Source: DATBRC01 sp036560485 (GTDB taxonomy: Bacteria > Pseudomonadota > Gammaproteobacteria > Burkholderiales > Burkholderiaceae_D). From it: a DNA stretch of 64,000 nucleotides. Both the position numbers and the translations under genes were made by a program. Where the stretch lies: the NCBI GenBank assembly GCA_036560485.1, contig DATBRC010000020.1, forward strand, positions 1-64,000. Reading direction: 5' to 3'. The notes below the pieces were generated by a model that saw only the letters and a list, made by a program, of their open reading frames with translations, searched no databases and was not told the origin of the DNA. Shown here piece by piece: positions 35,002 through 46,134 of this stretch; the first letter of the stretch is position 1, and each line of letters starts with the position of its first letter.

Positions 35002-35767
35002 GACGTTGATTTTCCTTGGTAAAATAATTTTGCAAATAATCCGTTAAACGACGTGCCGCCAAAACTGCATTACCGCTTTTCTCGATAAAAGAATCGACCT
35101 CTATATCGTCGTGTACAGTAATCGTGAAATGCATGCGACGATGCGGCACATGCCACCATTTGTCGCCCTTGCGCAAAGTAGGAGGGGAACACCGAATCGC
35201 GATGGGAGTCACATTACATTTCCCTCTCACTGCGATGTTGGCCGCACCCCGCTTCAAAGTGATCTCGCCATGATGCGGTGTGCGAGTACCTTCAGGGAAA
35301 ATAATCAGATTGCCGCCCTTGCGCAACGAGCTAATGCAATCTTCTACCAAACCCGTACTGGTCTCATTATTAATATAACCCGCTGCACTGACCGGACCGT
35401 GTGTAAACGGATTGTCCCACAGCTTTCCTTTCACTACGCAATCAGCCTGTTTCACAATGGCCATTAAAAAGACCGTATCCAGCAAAGTCGGATGATTGGC
35501 CAAGATCAGCAATCCATGGCGTTCCAACCGTTCCAAGCCTGTCATTTCGTAGCTCAGCACGCCAAGCACGCGCATCAACTCTATAAAACCCCGAAAACTA
35601 AGTCGGATAATATGGCGCGCCCATTTGACGCGCATCTGGCGCTCCCAAATAAAAATATTAATTAATGGAAACACCATAACCCGTAATACAAGACCGCCCA
35701 GGCCAAAAACGGCAAAACTCAGACCTGTCGTACAAATGCGACAGAAACGTTCAGGACGATCAAACAT
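34988..35767 (-). CDS. apeD: Lysophospholipid-type acyltransferase of the aryl polyene cluster (ApeD-like)
   Basis: 259 aa from the ATG at 35767, which overlaps the apeC-like gene end by 8 bp and has GGAG 11 nt upstream; a 35794 ATG lacks any ribosome binding site. PlsC-type motifs are present: H92-x4-D97 in N-H-P-T-L-L-D and F-P-E-G-T-R-T. It may link the polyene or a fatty acid to a glycerol backbone. Confidence 0.87.
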   Translation of the reverse strand: MFDRPERFCRICTTGLSFAVFGLGGLVLRVMVFPLINIFIWERQMRVKWARHIIRLSFRGFIELMRVLGVLSYEMTGLERLERHGLLILANHPTLLDTVFLMAIVKQADCVVKGKLWDNPFTHGPVSAAGYINNETSTGLVEDCISSLRKGGNLIIFPEGTRTPHHGEITLKRGAANIAVRGKCNVTPIAIRCSPPTLRKGDKWWHVPHRRMHFTITVHDDIEVDSFIEKSGNAVLAARRLTDYLQNYFTKENQRHAVA

Positions 35768-36500
35768 GGCGCGTCCAACTCCATTGTTTGCCATTGCAAA
35801 GCCGATGCAACTCCTTATCCTGTCGCAAATGAAAACGTAAAACCTCCAAGCTGGCCGGCAACTGTTTCATTTTTTCGGAAGTGCTATTTGGTGCTGCAGA
35901 CCATGTCAAGGAAATGGCATCTTCCCCGGATGCTTGCATTAACCACGCCCAAGCATGCGGCTGCTCGTCTTCATCAGCGAAGTCAATATAAATTGCAGGG
36001 AGCGGGCAATCGTACACAACCAATAAGACAGATGGTTCGCCCTCTGCCAACAAACTACATGCTTCAATGACTGCATGCTCCACACTGCTCTTCCCTGCTG
36101 CCAGCGCGATATTGTTCGCTAAATCTTTGCGCGCAATCGAGAACAAGCCGCCCATTGCGTTATGCACTGACAAGCCAAACGACGTAGGAGAAAGCGGTAT
36201 GTCATTCGCCAAATCGGTCAATAATTCGACAGAACGCGAAACCTCACCATGGCGCGAACAAAATATGGTAGGGACATTAGTCCGCTCACCTAAACATTGA
36301 TAAGCAACTTCGAGCGCCATTTTCCCGAGAAAACCTGCACGCCGACGCAGCATAGGTGGCATCGCGCGGACACCTGGCTCAGTATCACCGGCAATCACGG
36401 AATTCGAATGCGCCCATGCCTGCCAAGCTTCCCGCGTTTCTATTCCGGGTGCCCATGCTGCATGTGAAGCTATTGAAAAATGTACGCCCTGAAAACCCAT
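35760..36500 (-). CDS. apeC: Ketosynthase-like chain-length factor without catalytic Cys (ApeC-like)
   Basis: 246 aa from the ATG at 36500; the open frame runs on to 36638, but residues upstream do not resemble the family. The protein resembles the N-terminal half of a ketosynthase (Ketoacyl-synt_2) with S-V-H-N-A-M-G-G-L-F-S-I-A-R-K. It has no Cys nucleophile motif and lacks the C-terminal His residues. Such Cys-less proteins pair with an active KS (ApeO) and set chain length. It is the first gene of the cluster. Confidence 0.85.
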   Translation of the reverse strand: MGFQGVHFSIASHAAWAPGIETREAWQAWAHSNSVIAGDTEPGVRAMPPMLRRRAGFLGKMALEVAYQCLGERTNVPTIFCSRHGEVSRSVELLTDLANDIPLSPTSFGLSVHNAMGGLFSIARKDLANNIALAAGKSSVEHAVIEACSLLAEGEPSVLLVVYDCPLPAIYIDFADEDEQPHAWAWLMQASGEDAISLTWSAAPNSTSEKMKQLPASLEVLRFHLRQDKELHRLCNGKQWSWTRHV

Positions 36501-37008
36501 GGTGCTTTTAATTCCGGCAGTCAAATAAATTGATTTTTTGGCATCACAATTTGAAGAAGGGCGTCCTAACGAATAGCAAGGTTTCTTCAGAATTTTTGAG
36601 TGCGTGCGGTAGTTTAAACTAGGTGTGTAAAGCAGCAAAATTTTAAATCAAGTATCGCTCAAAAATATTATCATTTAAGAAATTTAATGACCCAAAATTG
36701 GGCGTTTTATGTTGTTTTAGGACAATGCAATCTAGCTTAAAACAATCATATCAACGGCCTTTCATGTTTCATGTATACAAATTCAAGCGTTTAAGAGAAC
36801 GCAAAAAGCATTGTCATTTAAGAAATTAAAGCACTTTGCCTGAAATTTCATTTTGCCCGGCACAATTAGCTTTACCACTTTCCATAAAATGAAAACCAGG
36901 TTCGATTAGAGCAAAGCGAAAACGAGAAAGCACATCCAGTCTTATAATCTGCGTTCACATTTCACGTTTAGCCGGCTTGCACTAAATCTGCATCGCACAT
37001 ACTTTCTT
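36501..37008. promoter_or_regulatory. Long AT-rich region upstream of the pigment cluster with a repeated dyad-like motif
   Basis: About 500 nt between the cluster start and a divergent methyltransferase gene hold no convincing gene. The 14-mer TCATTTAAGAAATT occurs twice, at 36671-36684 and 36814-36827. Each copy carries TTTAA or TTAA arms facing TTAA(A), which resembles a transcription-factor site. An inverted repeat (CCCAA-AA-TTGGG) lies at 36691-36702. It most likely holds the pigment-cluster promoter. Confidence 0.5.
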
Positions 37009-37023
37009 TTGAATAACACATCA

Positions 37024-37854
37024 ATGCACGAAATAAAACCTGGTCAGTCACTTGATCTACTAAAGGAACTTCACATCCTCACGCGCGACGGGAAGATGAA
37101 TCAGGACAGTCGGCGCAAACTCAAGCAGGTATATCATCTTTACCAATTCATTGAGCCGTTGCTTAAAGAAGTGCATCAAGACCACGAAGCAATTCAATTG
37201 GTTGATCACGGTGCAGGCAAGTCGTATCTGGGTTTCATCCTTTACGATTTATTTTTCAAGGAATTGCACGACAAGTCGCATATTTACGGAATTGAAACAC
37301 GCGACGAACTGGTCAAGAAATCACAAGAGCTTGCGGCGAAGCTGAATTTTCCCGGCATGTCGTTTCTGAATTTATCGGTAGCCGATTCAATCCAATCCGA
37401 TCTGTTGCCGCCTAAAATCGACATCGTGACTGCACTCCATGCATGCAATACGGCGACTGACGATGCGATTCATTTTGCGCTGAAGAAGGATGCGAAGTTC
37501 ATCGTGCTTGTGCCTTGCTGCCAGGCCGAAGTTGCGTCAGTGCTTAAAAAGAATAAAGGCAAAGCGCTCGGCAAAGATGCGTTGACCGAAATCTGGCGCC
37601 ATCCAATACATACAAGAGAATTCGGCAGTCAAGTGACGAATGTTTTGCGTTGCCTGCAATTGGAAGCACATGGTTACCAGGTGAATGTGACTGAGCTGGT
37701 CGGATGGGAACACTCAATGAAAAATGAACTGATTATCGCCAGTTATAAAAATCTGCCGCGCAAACGCCCTGCTGAACGATTGAATGAGGTTCTTCACACA
37801 CTGGGATTGGAAGAAATGAACCAGCGGTTTTTCACAACCTTGAACGCAGGTTAA
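37024..37854 (+). CDS. SAM-dependent methyltransferase (Methyltransf_32/GSTCD-like)
   Basis: 276 aa from the ATG at 37024 (a TTG at 37009 is in frame). The SAM-binding loop reads L-V-D-H-G-A-G-K-S-Y-L-G, and a later A-L-H-A-C-N-T-A-T-D and V-P-C-C-Q-A-E are typical of the Methyltransf_32 group, whose substrates are mostly unknown (RNA or small molecules). It stands alone, divergent from the pigment cluster. Confidence 0.75.
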   Translation: MHEIKPGQSLDLLKELHILTRDGKMNQDSRRKLKQVYHLYQFIEPLLKEVHQDHEAIQLVDHGAGKSYLGFILYDLFFKELHDKSHIYGIETRDELVKKSQELAAKLNFPGMSFLNLSVADSIQSDLLPPKIDIVTALHACNTATDDAIHFALKKDAKFIVLVPCCQAEVASVLKKNKGKALGKDALTEIWRHPIHTREFGSQVTNVLRCLQLEAHGYQVNVTELVGWEHSMKNELIIASYKNLPRKRPAERLNEVLHTLGLEEMNQRFFTTLNAG

Positions 37855-37866
37855 TTGAAACACAAC

Positions 37867-37929
37867 GTAGGGTGCGCCATGAGCACCAAAGCTGTTTGAG
37901 ATTATGCAGGTGCGCATGGCGCACACTAC
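37867..37929. repeat. Intergenic inverted repeat (21-bp arms) between convergent genes
   Basis: Left arm 37867-37887 begins GTAGGGTGCGCCATG; right arm 37909-37929 is its complement with two mismatches. It resembles the dispersed palindromic repeats common between genes of Burkholderiales and may also terminate transcription from both sides. Confidence 0.7.
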
Positions 37930-37944
37930 AAGATTCAAATCGAC

Positions 37945-38439
37945 CTAATTCAATTTCTCTGCCGCGATTAACACGCCATCCGCATCCGCATAAACCCAAT
38001 CCCCAGGTTTAATCGCGACACCGGCAATCGACACTTGAATATTGGTGTCGCCCACACCCTTCCTGATACTGCGTTGCGGATGCGTTGCCAACGCGCGTAC
38101 GCCGATATTGCACTGATTGATTTCTTCCGAATCACGGATGCAACCATTGACGACAATCCCTGCCCATCCGTTCTTCTCGGCCAGCACGCCCAGATTGCCA
38201 CCGACCAATGCACAGCGTAAACTGCCGCCGCCATCGATTACCAGCACATGGCCATTGCCGGCGGTTTCAAGTGCAGTACGAACCAGAACATTGTCTTCAA
38301 ATACTTTAAGCGTGGTCGCAGGCCCGGCGAACGCAGGCTTTTTCCCGAACGATTTAAAAACCGGCGGCAGCACAGCAAGCGAACCCTCCGCTATTTTATT
38401 TTCATTAGCATCACAAATATCAGCAGTCGCAAACGTCAT
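37945..38439 (-). CDS. RraA-family protein (4-hydroxy-4-methyl-2-oxoglutarate aldolase / ribonuclease regulator-like)
   Basis: 164 aa, typical length. It shows the metal/substrate site G-G-N-L-G-V-L-A and the C-I-R-D motif. Family members are either class II aldolases of aromatic degradation or RraA inhibitors of RNase E. The G-x-x-x-R-D aldolase residues are present, but context does not settle it. The MFS gene lies 48 nt upstream on the same strand, perhaps in one operon. Confidence 0.85.
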   Translation of the reverse strand: MTFATADICDANENKIAEGSLAVLPPVFKSFGKKPAFAGPATTLKVFEDNVLVRTALETAGNGHVLVIDGGGSLRCALVGGNLGVLAEKNGWAGIVVNGCIRDSEEINQCNIGVRALATHPQRSIRKGVGDTNIQVSIAGVAIKPGDWVYADADGVLIAAEKLN

Positions 38440-38487
38440 TATTTTCTCCCTCGAGCTAAAAACATCAATCGTATTATTTGAAACACT

Positions 38488-39735
38488 TCATGCCACTTGC
38501 GCATTCGTCGCGCGCTTGGCGGTATTCGAACCGACATTCAACGCCGTCAAAATCGCCACCGCCTGAAATACGCCGATCAATACAAATACCCACGACGGAT
38601 GATGTGCATCCATCAATGCGCCAAACAATAACGGTCCCGATGCCAATCCAATATCAAGACCGGAATACACAACGCCATAGACGCGTCCAGTCGCATTCTT
38701 CGGAGCAGCAGCACGAATCAGCAAATCACGTGATGGTCCCGCCACACCAGCGCCGAATCCGATCACGCCCATCAATATAACGGCCAGCACGGATGGTACA
38801 AAACCAGACGCAATGATGAAAGCCGTCAAGCCGGAAATGGTAAATGCCAACGCGATCGTTCGCTCATGTCGCTTTGATCGGGAACCCAGAAAACCACCCA
38901 GCACCATCCCGGCAGCCGATGCCAGCATGTAAGCCGTATAAGCGGTCGTCGCCCAGGCCAATGACATGCCGTATATATCATGCAAACTGACTGACGAAAA
39001 ACTCTGGATACCGCCCAATGCGATCGCAGTAATAAAAAAGAACGCGAAACACATCCACACTGCCGGCAAACGCATAAATCCCAGCAATGCATTCTCATGA
39101 TGCGTACTCACAGTTGCTCCGTGCCTTGCTGCATGTACGACCTCGGTATGCAGTACATCACGATAAGTCCACAGCAAAATAATCAAAACAAAAGGGATGC
39201 ATGCTGCCGCCAGCAATGCGGTGCGCCATCCATATAACCCTGCCATCGTCGTCAGGAAAATCGGTGCAGCTGCCCAGCCCAGATTACCGGAAATGCCGTG
39301 CACTGAAAATGCATGGCCCAGTCGCGATGCAGACACGCGCTTGTTCAAGATCGTGAAGTCCGCCGGATGAAACACGCTATTGCCCAAACCCGCCAACATC
39401 GAACCCGCAAGCAACATCGGATAACTATTTGCCATCGACAATGACACGGCCGATAAACCAAGGAACGCAATGCCGGAAAAAAGCACAGCACGCGCGCCCA
39501 CGCGATCCACTACGAAACCAGCCAATGCCTGACCCACACCGGAGACGATAAAGAATACCGTCATCAAGAAACCGAGCTCTGCATACGAAAGATTGAACAC
39601 ATCCTTCAGCCATGGAAACAAAGGCGCAAGGATCAAATGATAAAAATGCGATACACCATGTGCGACGCCGACCAAACCGATTACCTGGGCATCCTGGCGC
39701 AATGTCCGAGAAGTCAATTCCGATGTATTTGTCAT
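38488..39735 (-). CDS. MFS transporter
   Basis: 415 aa with about 12 membrane segments and the MFS motif D-R-x-G-A-R between TM2 and TM3. The H-P-A-D-F and S-V-H-G-I-S-G-N-L-G segments recall the Fsr (fosmidomycin resistance) group. The substrate is unknown. It lies 48 nt upstream of the rraA-like gene. Confidence 0.88.
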   Translation of the reverse strand: MTNTSELTSRTLRQDAQVIGLVGVAHGVSHFYHLILAPLFPWLKDVFNLSYAELGFLMTVFFIVSGVGQALAGFVVDRVGARAVLFSGIAFLGLSAVSLSMANSYPMLLAGSMLAGLGNSVFHPADFTILNKRVSASRLGHAFSVHGISGNLGWAAAPIFLTTMAGLYGWRTALLAAACIPFVLIILLWTYRDVLHTEVVHAARHGATVSTHHENALLGFMRLPAVWMCFAFFFITAIALGGIQSFSSVSLHDIYGMSLAWATTAYTAYMLASAAGMVLGGFLGSRSKRHERTIALAFTISGLTAFIIASGFVPSVLAVILMGVIGFGAGVAGPSRDLLIRAAAPKNATGRVYGVVYSGLDIGLASGPLLFGALMDAHHPSWVFVLIGVFQAVAILTALNVGSNTAKRATNAQVA

Positions 39736-39858
39736 AAAAAACTCTAAAAAACCGATGGCATCAGTGTAAACAAAAATTCATGATTCTGTTGAAACTGAAA
39801 GATAGTTCAGTCATATCTAAAATCGAACTTTAAGGATTCATATATCAGCTGGTAAAAT

Positions 39859-40266
39859 ATGCCCATGCGCAAAACAATGCACTTCAATAAAAGATTCATA
39901 GCCCTGCTCGCGATCTGCGCGATGCTATGCAATTCGTTATTGCCGACGCTTGTTTTTGCAAAGGCTGCAGCCAATCCTTCCATACTGGCTGAACTCTGTA
40001 CCACCGGCGACACCAAGCTGGTATCGCTTGATCAATTCTCCGCGCAACAACCGGCAAAAGCCCCGTTATCGCAAGGGAAAATTCATAGCACGCATTGCCC
40101 GCTTTGCTCCACCAGCGCCCATCTTGCCCTGCCTTATTCCGATACGCCTGCTGCTTTTATTACCGTCATCGCAGGCATCAGCTTTGTACCATTCCGTTCC
40201 ACACCGCGTGCCAAACAACTCAATCTGAGCTCGGCACAACCGCGCGGCCCGCCTTCTCTCGTTTAA
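39859..40266 (+). CDS. DUF2946-type secreted protein
   Basis: 135 aa with a signal-like N-terminus and the conserved H-C-P-L-C motif plus the P-R-G-P-P ending of the DUF2946 family. Such genes commonly lie near metal (especially copper) transport and TonB genes. It is followed by the beta-barrel gene after about 100 nt. Function unknown. Confidence 0.75.
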   Translation: MPMRKTMHFNKRFIALLAICAMLCNSLLPTLVFAKAAANPSILAELCTTGDTKLVSLDQFSAQQPAKAPLSQGKIHSTHCPLCSTSAHLALPYSDTPAAFITVIAGISFVPFRSTPRAKQLNLSSAQPRGPPSLV

Positions 40267-40363
40267 TTTTACGTATCAAATTTGATCCAGGTTATGGTGC
40301 AATGCATTTGACGCATTACACTGGACCGTGTCGTATTCGCAATCCATTTTAGAAAAGAAATCT

Positions 40364-41362
40364 ATGAATTTTCAGCTACGCGCCGCTGTGGCCGGCATTT
40401 TTGCATTTTCTCCCATTGCCGCTTTTGCTTGTGCAAGTTGTGGCTGCACGCTCAGCTCAGATTGGGAAAGTATGGGCTATACCAGCAGTACAGGTTTCAA
40501 ACTCGATATCCGCTACGATTATCTCAACCAAAATCAGTTGCGCAGTGGAACCAGCACAATCTCCTCTGCTGCAGCAAGCCAAATCACCAACAATGGCAAT
40601 CCACAGGAAGTTGAAAAATACACGAAGAATAATTACGTCACGTTAGGCCTGGATTACAGCACCAACCCTGACTGGGGCGTGAATCTGCAGCTTCCGTATA
40701 TCAATCGCAGCCATAGTACGCTGGGCACCGCTTCCGACGGCACAACACCCGGACCAGGTGGAGGCCAATACGATTCAAAGACATCGAATATCGGTGATGT
40801 AAAAATGATTGGGCGTTATCAAGGTTTCACACCGCAGCATAATTTGGGTGTGCAGTTCGGCATGAAATTGCCAACTGGAAGTTACAAGCAAACCGGCACC
40901 TCAACCGATCCAACAGCACCCGGTGCTGTCCCGATCGATCGTGGCCTGCAGCCGGGTACTGGAACAACTGACCTTATCCTCGGCGCCTACTATGCGGATG
41001 CAATTAACAAAGACTGGGATTACTTCACGCAAATCACTTTGCAGAAAGCGCTGAACTCAAAGGATCAGTACAAACCGGGTGATGGCATGAACTTGAATGT
41101 CGGATTGCGTTACATGGGATTTTCAGACTTCACGCCATTGCTTCAACTCAATGCACGTCGCGTACAACGTGACAGCGGCGCAAACGCAGACACAGTCAGC
41201 ACAGGCGGGACGCTCGTCTATGTAAGTCAAGGTGTCGTCATCCCTGTCGGGAAACAAATGTCAGTCTATAGCTTTGTACAATTACCGGTTTACCAAAACG
41301 TCAACGGCGTTCAGCTTGCACCGCGTTATACGTTTTCACTTGGTGCGCGCTATGCGTTTTGA
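40364..41362 (+). CDS. Outer-membrane beta-barrel-like protein with a Cys-rich N-terminus
   Basis: 332 aa from the ATG at 40364 (an in-frame GTG at 40328 is less likely). After a signal peptide ending near A-F-A the mature protein starts with C-A-S-C-G-C-T, a cluster of cysteines able to bind metal or form disulfides. The rest alternates in the way of a beta-barrel and ends in Phe, the outer-membrane assembly signature. Neighbours are DUF2946 and a TlpA-like thioredoxin, so a metal or redox role is possible. Confidence 0.72.
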   Translation: MNFQLRAAVAGIFAFSPIAAFACASCGCTLSSDWESMGYTSSTGFKLDIRYDYLNQNQLRSGTSTISSAAASQITNNGNPQEVEKYTKNNYVTLGLDYSTNPDWGVNLQLPYINRSHSTLGTASDGTTPGPGGGQYDSKTSNIGDVKMIGRYQGFTPQHNLGVQFGMKLPTGSYKQTGTSTDPTAPGAVPIDRGLQPGTGTTDLILGAYYADAINKDWDYFTQITLQKALNSKDQYKPGDGMNLNVGLRYMGFSDFTPLLQLNARRVQRDSGANADTVSTGGTLVYVSQGVVIPVGKQMSVYSFVQLPVYQNVNGVQLAPRYTFSLGARYAF

Positions 41363-41385
41363 TTTGGCAAAAAATAGCAAGCGTT

Positions 41386-41883
41386 TTATTTAGCCTTTAG
41401 TAAAGGCGTCACCACTCGGTCAAGTGCAGGGAGATCCATTTTCGGTTCTCCCTCGCTGCCGTCTTTACGCAAAATGCCTTGACGATCGATGACAAACGTC
41501 ATCGGCATGCGCCAAATGCGGCCGTAGCCTTTCATCTTTGCATCCGCCAACATTGCAGCTGGATAGCTGTAAGAACGCATCACCTCTTTTACTTGCGGCA
41601 GATCTTTTGCATCATCCAGACTGATCGCGAGCAGATCCAAACCCTCCGCATGATGTGCTTTATAAAAGGCTTCTATGGCGGGCATTTCTTCACGGCAGGG
41701 TGCGCACCATGTAGCCCAAATATTAACGAGGACAACTCTACCTGCGTGATCAGTCAGTGAAAATTTGGTACCATCCAATTGTGTGGCTTCAAGCGGCGGG
41801 GCTGCCTTGCCGACTTCCAGGCTGGTAGCAATGCACGATTGTGCAAAAAACATCCATAACAAAAATAAAAAAAGCTTGCGCAT
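41386..41883 (-). CDS. TlpA-like periplasmic thiol-disulfide oxidoreductase
   Basis: 165 aa from the ATG at 41883. The N-terminus is a signal sequence. The thioredoxin fold has W-A-T-W-C-A-P-C-R-E-E-M, the CxxC active site, plus the F-V-I-D-R-Q-G segment with the cis-proline region. It should reduce or exchange periplasmic disulfides, for example in cytochrome maturation or on the Cys-rich neighbour. It converges on the barrel gene. Confidence 0.88.
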   Translation of the reverse strand: MRKLFLFLLWMFFAQSCIATSLEVGKAAPPLEATQLDGTKFSLTDHAGRVVLVNIWATWCAPCREEMPAIEAFYKAHHAEGLDLLAISLDDAKDLPQVKEVMRSYSYPAAMLADAKMKGYGRIWRMPMTFVIDRQGILRKDGSEGEPKMDLPALDRVVTPLLKAK

Positions 41884-42000
41884 CTCTGATCCAAAATTTT
41901 TTGATGCGTCATCATACCAAAATGGCTGCCATGGCATTGTGCATGGATTGCGCTATTCGCGCCGATGATGACAGATCACAAGAATGAACAGAATGTTGCC

Positions 42001-42033
42001 GCCCATCCTATTCTTGAAAACAAGAGGATGGGC
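42001..42033 (-). terminator. Strong hairpin downstream of clpB
   Basis: GCCCATCCT pairs with AGGATGGGC with an inner CTTG/CAAG stem and a 3-nt bulge. It lies 16 nt after the clpB stop but lacks a clear U-run, so it may need Rho or serve as an mRNA end stabiliser. Confidence 0.55.
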
Positions 42034-42048
42034 AGCAGCTTTCCTTAT

Positions 42049-44628
<2,580 letters not shown>

Positions 44629-44661
44629 TGGAGATACTCCACAAGTTGTTTGTTGCCTATG

Positions 44662-44689
44662 AAATTGGGTCAATTAACCGTTTTTCAAG
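44662..44689 (-). promoter_or_regulatory. Sigma-32 (RpoH) heat-shock promoter of clpB
   Basis: Minus strand CTTGAA (44689-44684) and CCCAAT (44669-44664) are separated by 14 nt, very close to the heat-shock consensus CTTGAA-N11-16-CCCATNT. It lies about 35 nt upstream of the clpB ATG. Confidence 0.82.
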
Positions 44690-44890
44690 AATGGCTTTCA
44701 GCTGAACTTCCTAAAATTTAACAATCCGGGCTCAGGAAATCATGGATCTACATCAAATTCAGCGTACTTACCGGCAAGGCGATCAAACTATTTTACTTAG
44801 GGTTATCTGTGCAAGCAGTGATAGAGAGGTGAAAAAAGAAAGCAGACCTCGATGAAATATCGATAATGCCAAAAATTAAGAACTCGACAA

Positions 44891-45265
44891 TTACCCGGCA
44901 ATAGCCCGATAAGTCGCATGGCCAGCGATACAACACAGGATCGAACCTACCAAATGCAAGGTCGTATGCCCGAGTGCCCACATATATTCACCACGCTGCA
45001 GCAGCAGCATCGACTCGGCAGAAAAGGTAGAAAACGTGGTCAGGCCACCCAAAAATCCGGTAACGACAAGAAGGCGCCACTCCAACGGCAAGTTCGGATA
45101 TTCCTGAAAAAAAGCGACGGCAATACCGATCAAAAATCCGCCGCCCAAATTGGCGAGCACCGTGCCCAACGGTAGGTAGCTATGCACTGCGTTCATTGCA
45201 ACGCTCAAGCCCCAACGCAACCATGCACCCAACATCGCGCCTACTCCGACGGCTAACCAATTCAT
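44891..45265 (-). CDS. crcB: Fluoride ion channel CrcB
   Basis: 124 aa from the ATG at 45265 with GGGGAG about 6 nt upstream; the longer open frame to 45448 runs through a repeat. Four membrane segments and the family motif G-T-x-x-A-N-L-x-G-x-x-x-I-G and G-F-L-G-G-L-T-T-F-S-T-F are visible. It exports fluoride. No fluoride riboswitch could be seen upstream. Confidence 0.92.
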   Translation of the reverse strand: MNWLAVGVGAMLGAWLRWGLSVAMNAVHSYLPLGTVLANLGGGFLIGIAVAFFQEYPNLPLEWRLLVVTGFLGGLTTFSTFSAESMLLLQRGEYMWALGHTTLHLVGSILCCIAGHATYRAIAG

Positions 45266-45286
45266 ATATTCTCCCCGTTTTTTAAT

Positions 45287-45375
45287 CCCCTCCCTTTCAA
45301 GGGGAGGGCTAGGGTGAGGATGGGTTTGTAATGCATAACCCATCCCCCACCCAACCTCCCCCTTGAAAGGGGAGG
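45287..45375. repeat. Paired palindromic repeat (CCCCTCC type)
   Basis: Two inverted copies of a roughly 38-nt unit, one beginning CCCCTCCCTTTCAAGGGGAG (45287-45326) and its inverse ending CCTTGAAAGGGGAGG (to 45375), are separated by about 11 nt. It resembles a BIME-type interspersed repeat and lies between moaE and crcB. A related unit lies at 52003-52124. Confidence 0.8.
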
Positions 45376-45398
45376 AGCAAACAACCACGCGACATTGC

Positions 45399-45869
45399 CT
45401 AAATTTTGTTGTTGGACACAACACCCCACTTCGCCATTGCCTCGTCATCCGTCACGCGCGCATCGACCCAGCGCGCGCCCTGCGGCGTTGTTTCTTTTTT
45501 CCAGAATGGCGCCTGCGTCTTTAAATAATCCATGATGAATTCACACGCCGCGAATGCTTCACCGCGATGTGCCGAAGTCACAGCAACCAATACGATTTGA
45601 TCCAATGGTTTCAGCGGACCGACACGATGAATTACCAGTGCATCGAAAATGTTCCAACGCGTCCTGGCTTGCTCTACGATATCTTCCAACGCTTTTTCCG
45701 TCATGCCGGGGTAATGCTCAAGTTCCATTTCTGCGACGCTGGAACCGTCATTCATGTCACGCACTGTACCAATAAAGCTTACCACTGCACCGACTTGCGG
45801 ATTGCTTGTTCGCAGCTGTGCAATCTCGGCGCTGAGGTTGAAGTCTTGAGTTTGGATACGAATCGGCAT
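45399..45869 (-). CDS. moaE: Molybdopterin synthase catalytic subunit MoaE
   Basis: 156 aa. MoaE with MoaD converts cyclic pyranopterin monophosphate to molybdopterin. Family segments such as F-I-G-T-V-R-D, E-x-Y-P-G-M-T-E, and H-R-G-E-A-F-A-A-C-E-F-I-M-D are all present. It lies 6 nt after moaD, forming moeA-moaD-moaE. Confidence 0.95.
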   Translation of the reverse strand: MPIRIQTQDFNLSAEIAQLRTSNPQVGAVVSFIGTVRDMNDGSSVAEMELEHYPGMTEKALEDIVEQARTRWNIFDALVIHRVGPLKPLDQIVLVAVTSAHRGEAFAACEFIMDYLKTQAPFWKKETTPQGARWVDARVTDDEAMAKWGVVSNNKI

Positions 45870-45875
45870 GTTTGA

Positions 45876-46133
45876 TTATCCACCCGTCACTGGCGGGAAA
45901 AATGCCACTTCGCCACCATCGGCAATCATCGTCGTTGCATCAATCATCACCTGGTTATACGCCATCCGCAATGGACGTCCTTCGGCCAATGCTACCGCCC
46001 ACACTCCACCGCGCTCACGCAAATAATTACGCACATCGCCAACCGTTTTTATCTGCTCCGGCAACGTAATGGATTCCTGCGACGTACCCAAGCACTCGCG
46101 CACGCTGGCGAAGAAACGCAACTGTATCTTCAT
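45876..46133 (-). CDS. moaD: Molybdopterin synthase sulfur carrier subunit MoaD
   Basis: 85 aa from the ATG at 46133; the open frame extends upstream but not as MoaD. It is ubiquitin-like and ends in P-V-T-G-G, the C-terminal double Gly that becomes a thiocarboxylate. It starts 1 nt after the moeA stop. Confidence 0.93.
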   Translation of the reverse strand: MKIQLRFFASVRECLGTSQESITLPEQIKTVGDVRNYLRERGGVWAVALAEGRPLRMAYNQVMIDATTMIADGGEVAFFPPVTGG

Positions 46134-46134
46134 G

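Noticed and set aside
36671..36827. The repeated 14-mer as an attachment site of an integrated element
   Set aside because: No integrase, and the 129 nt between copies hold no gene; a regulatory site fits better.
45266..45398. Fluoride riboswitch upstream of crcB
   Set aside because: The interval is filled by the palindromic repeat and no fluoride-aptamer pattern could be recognised.
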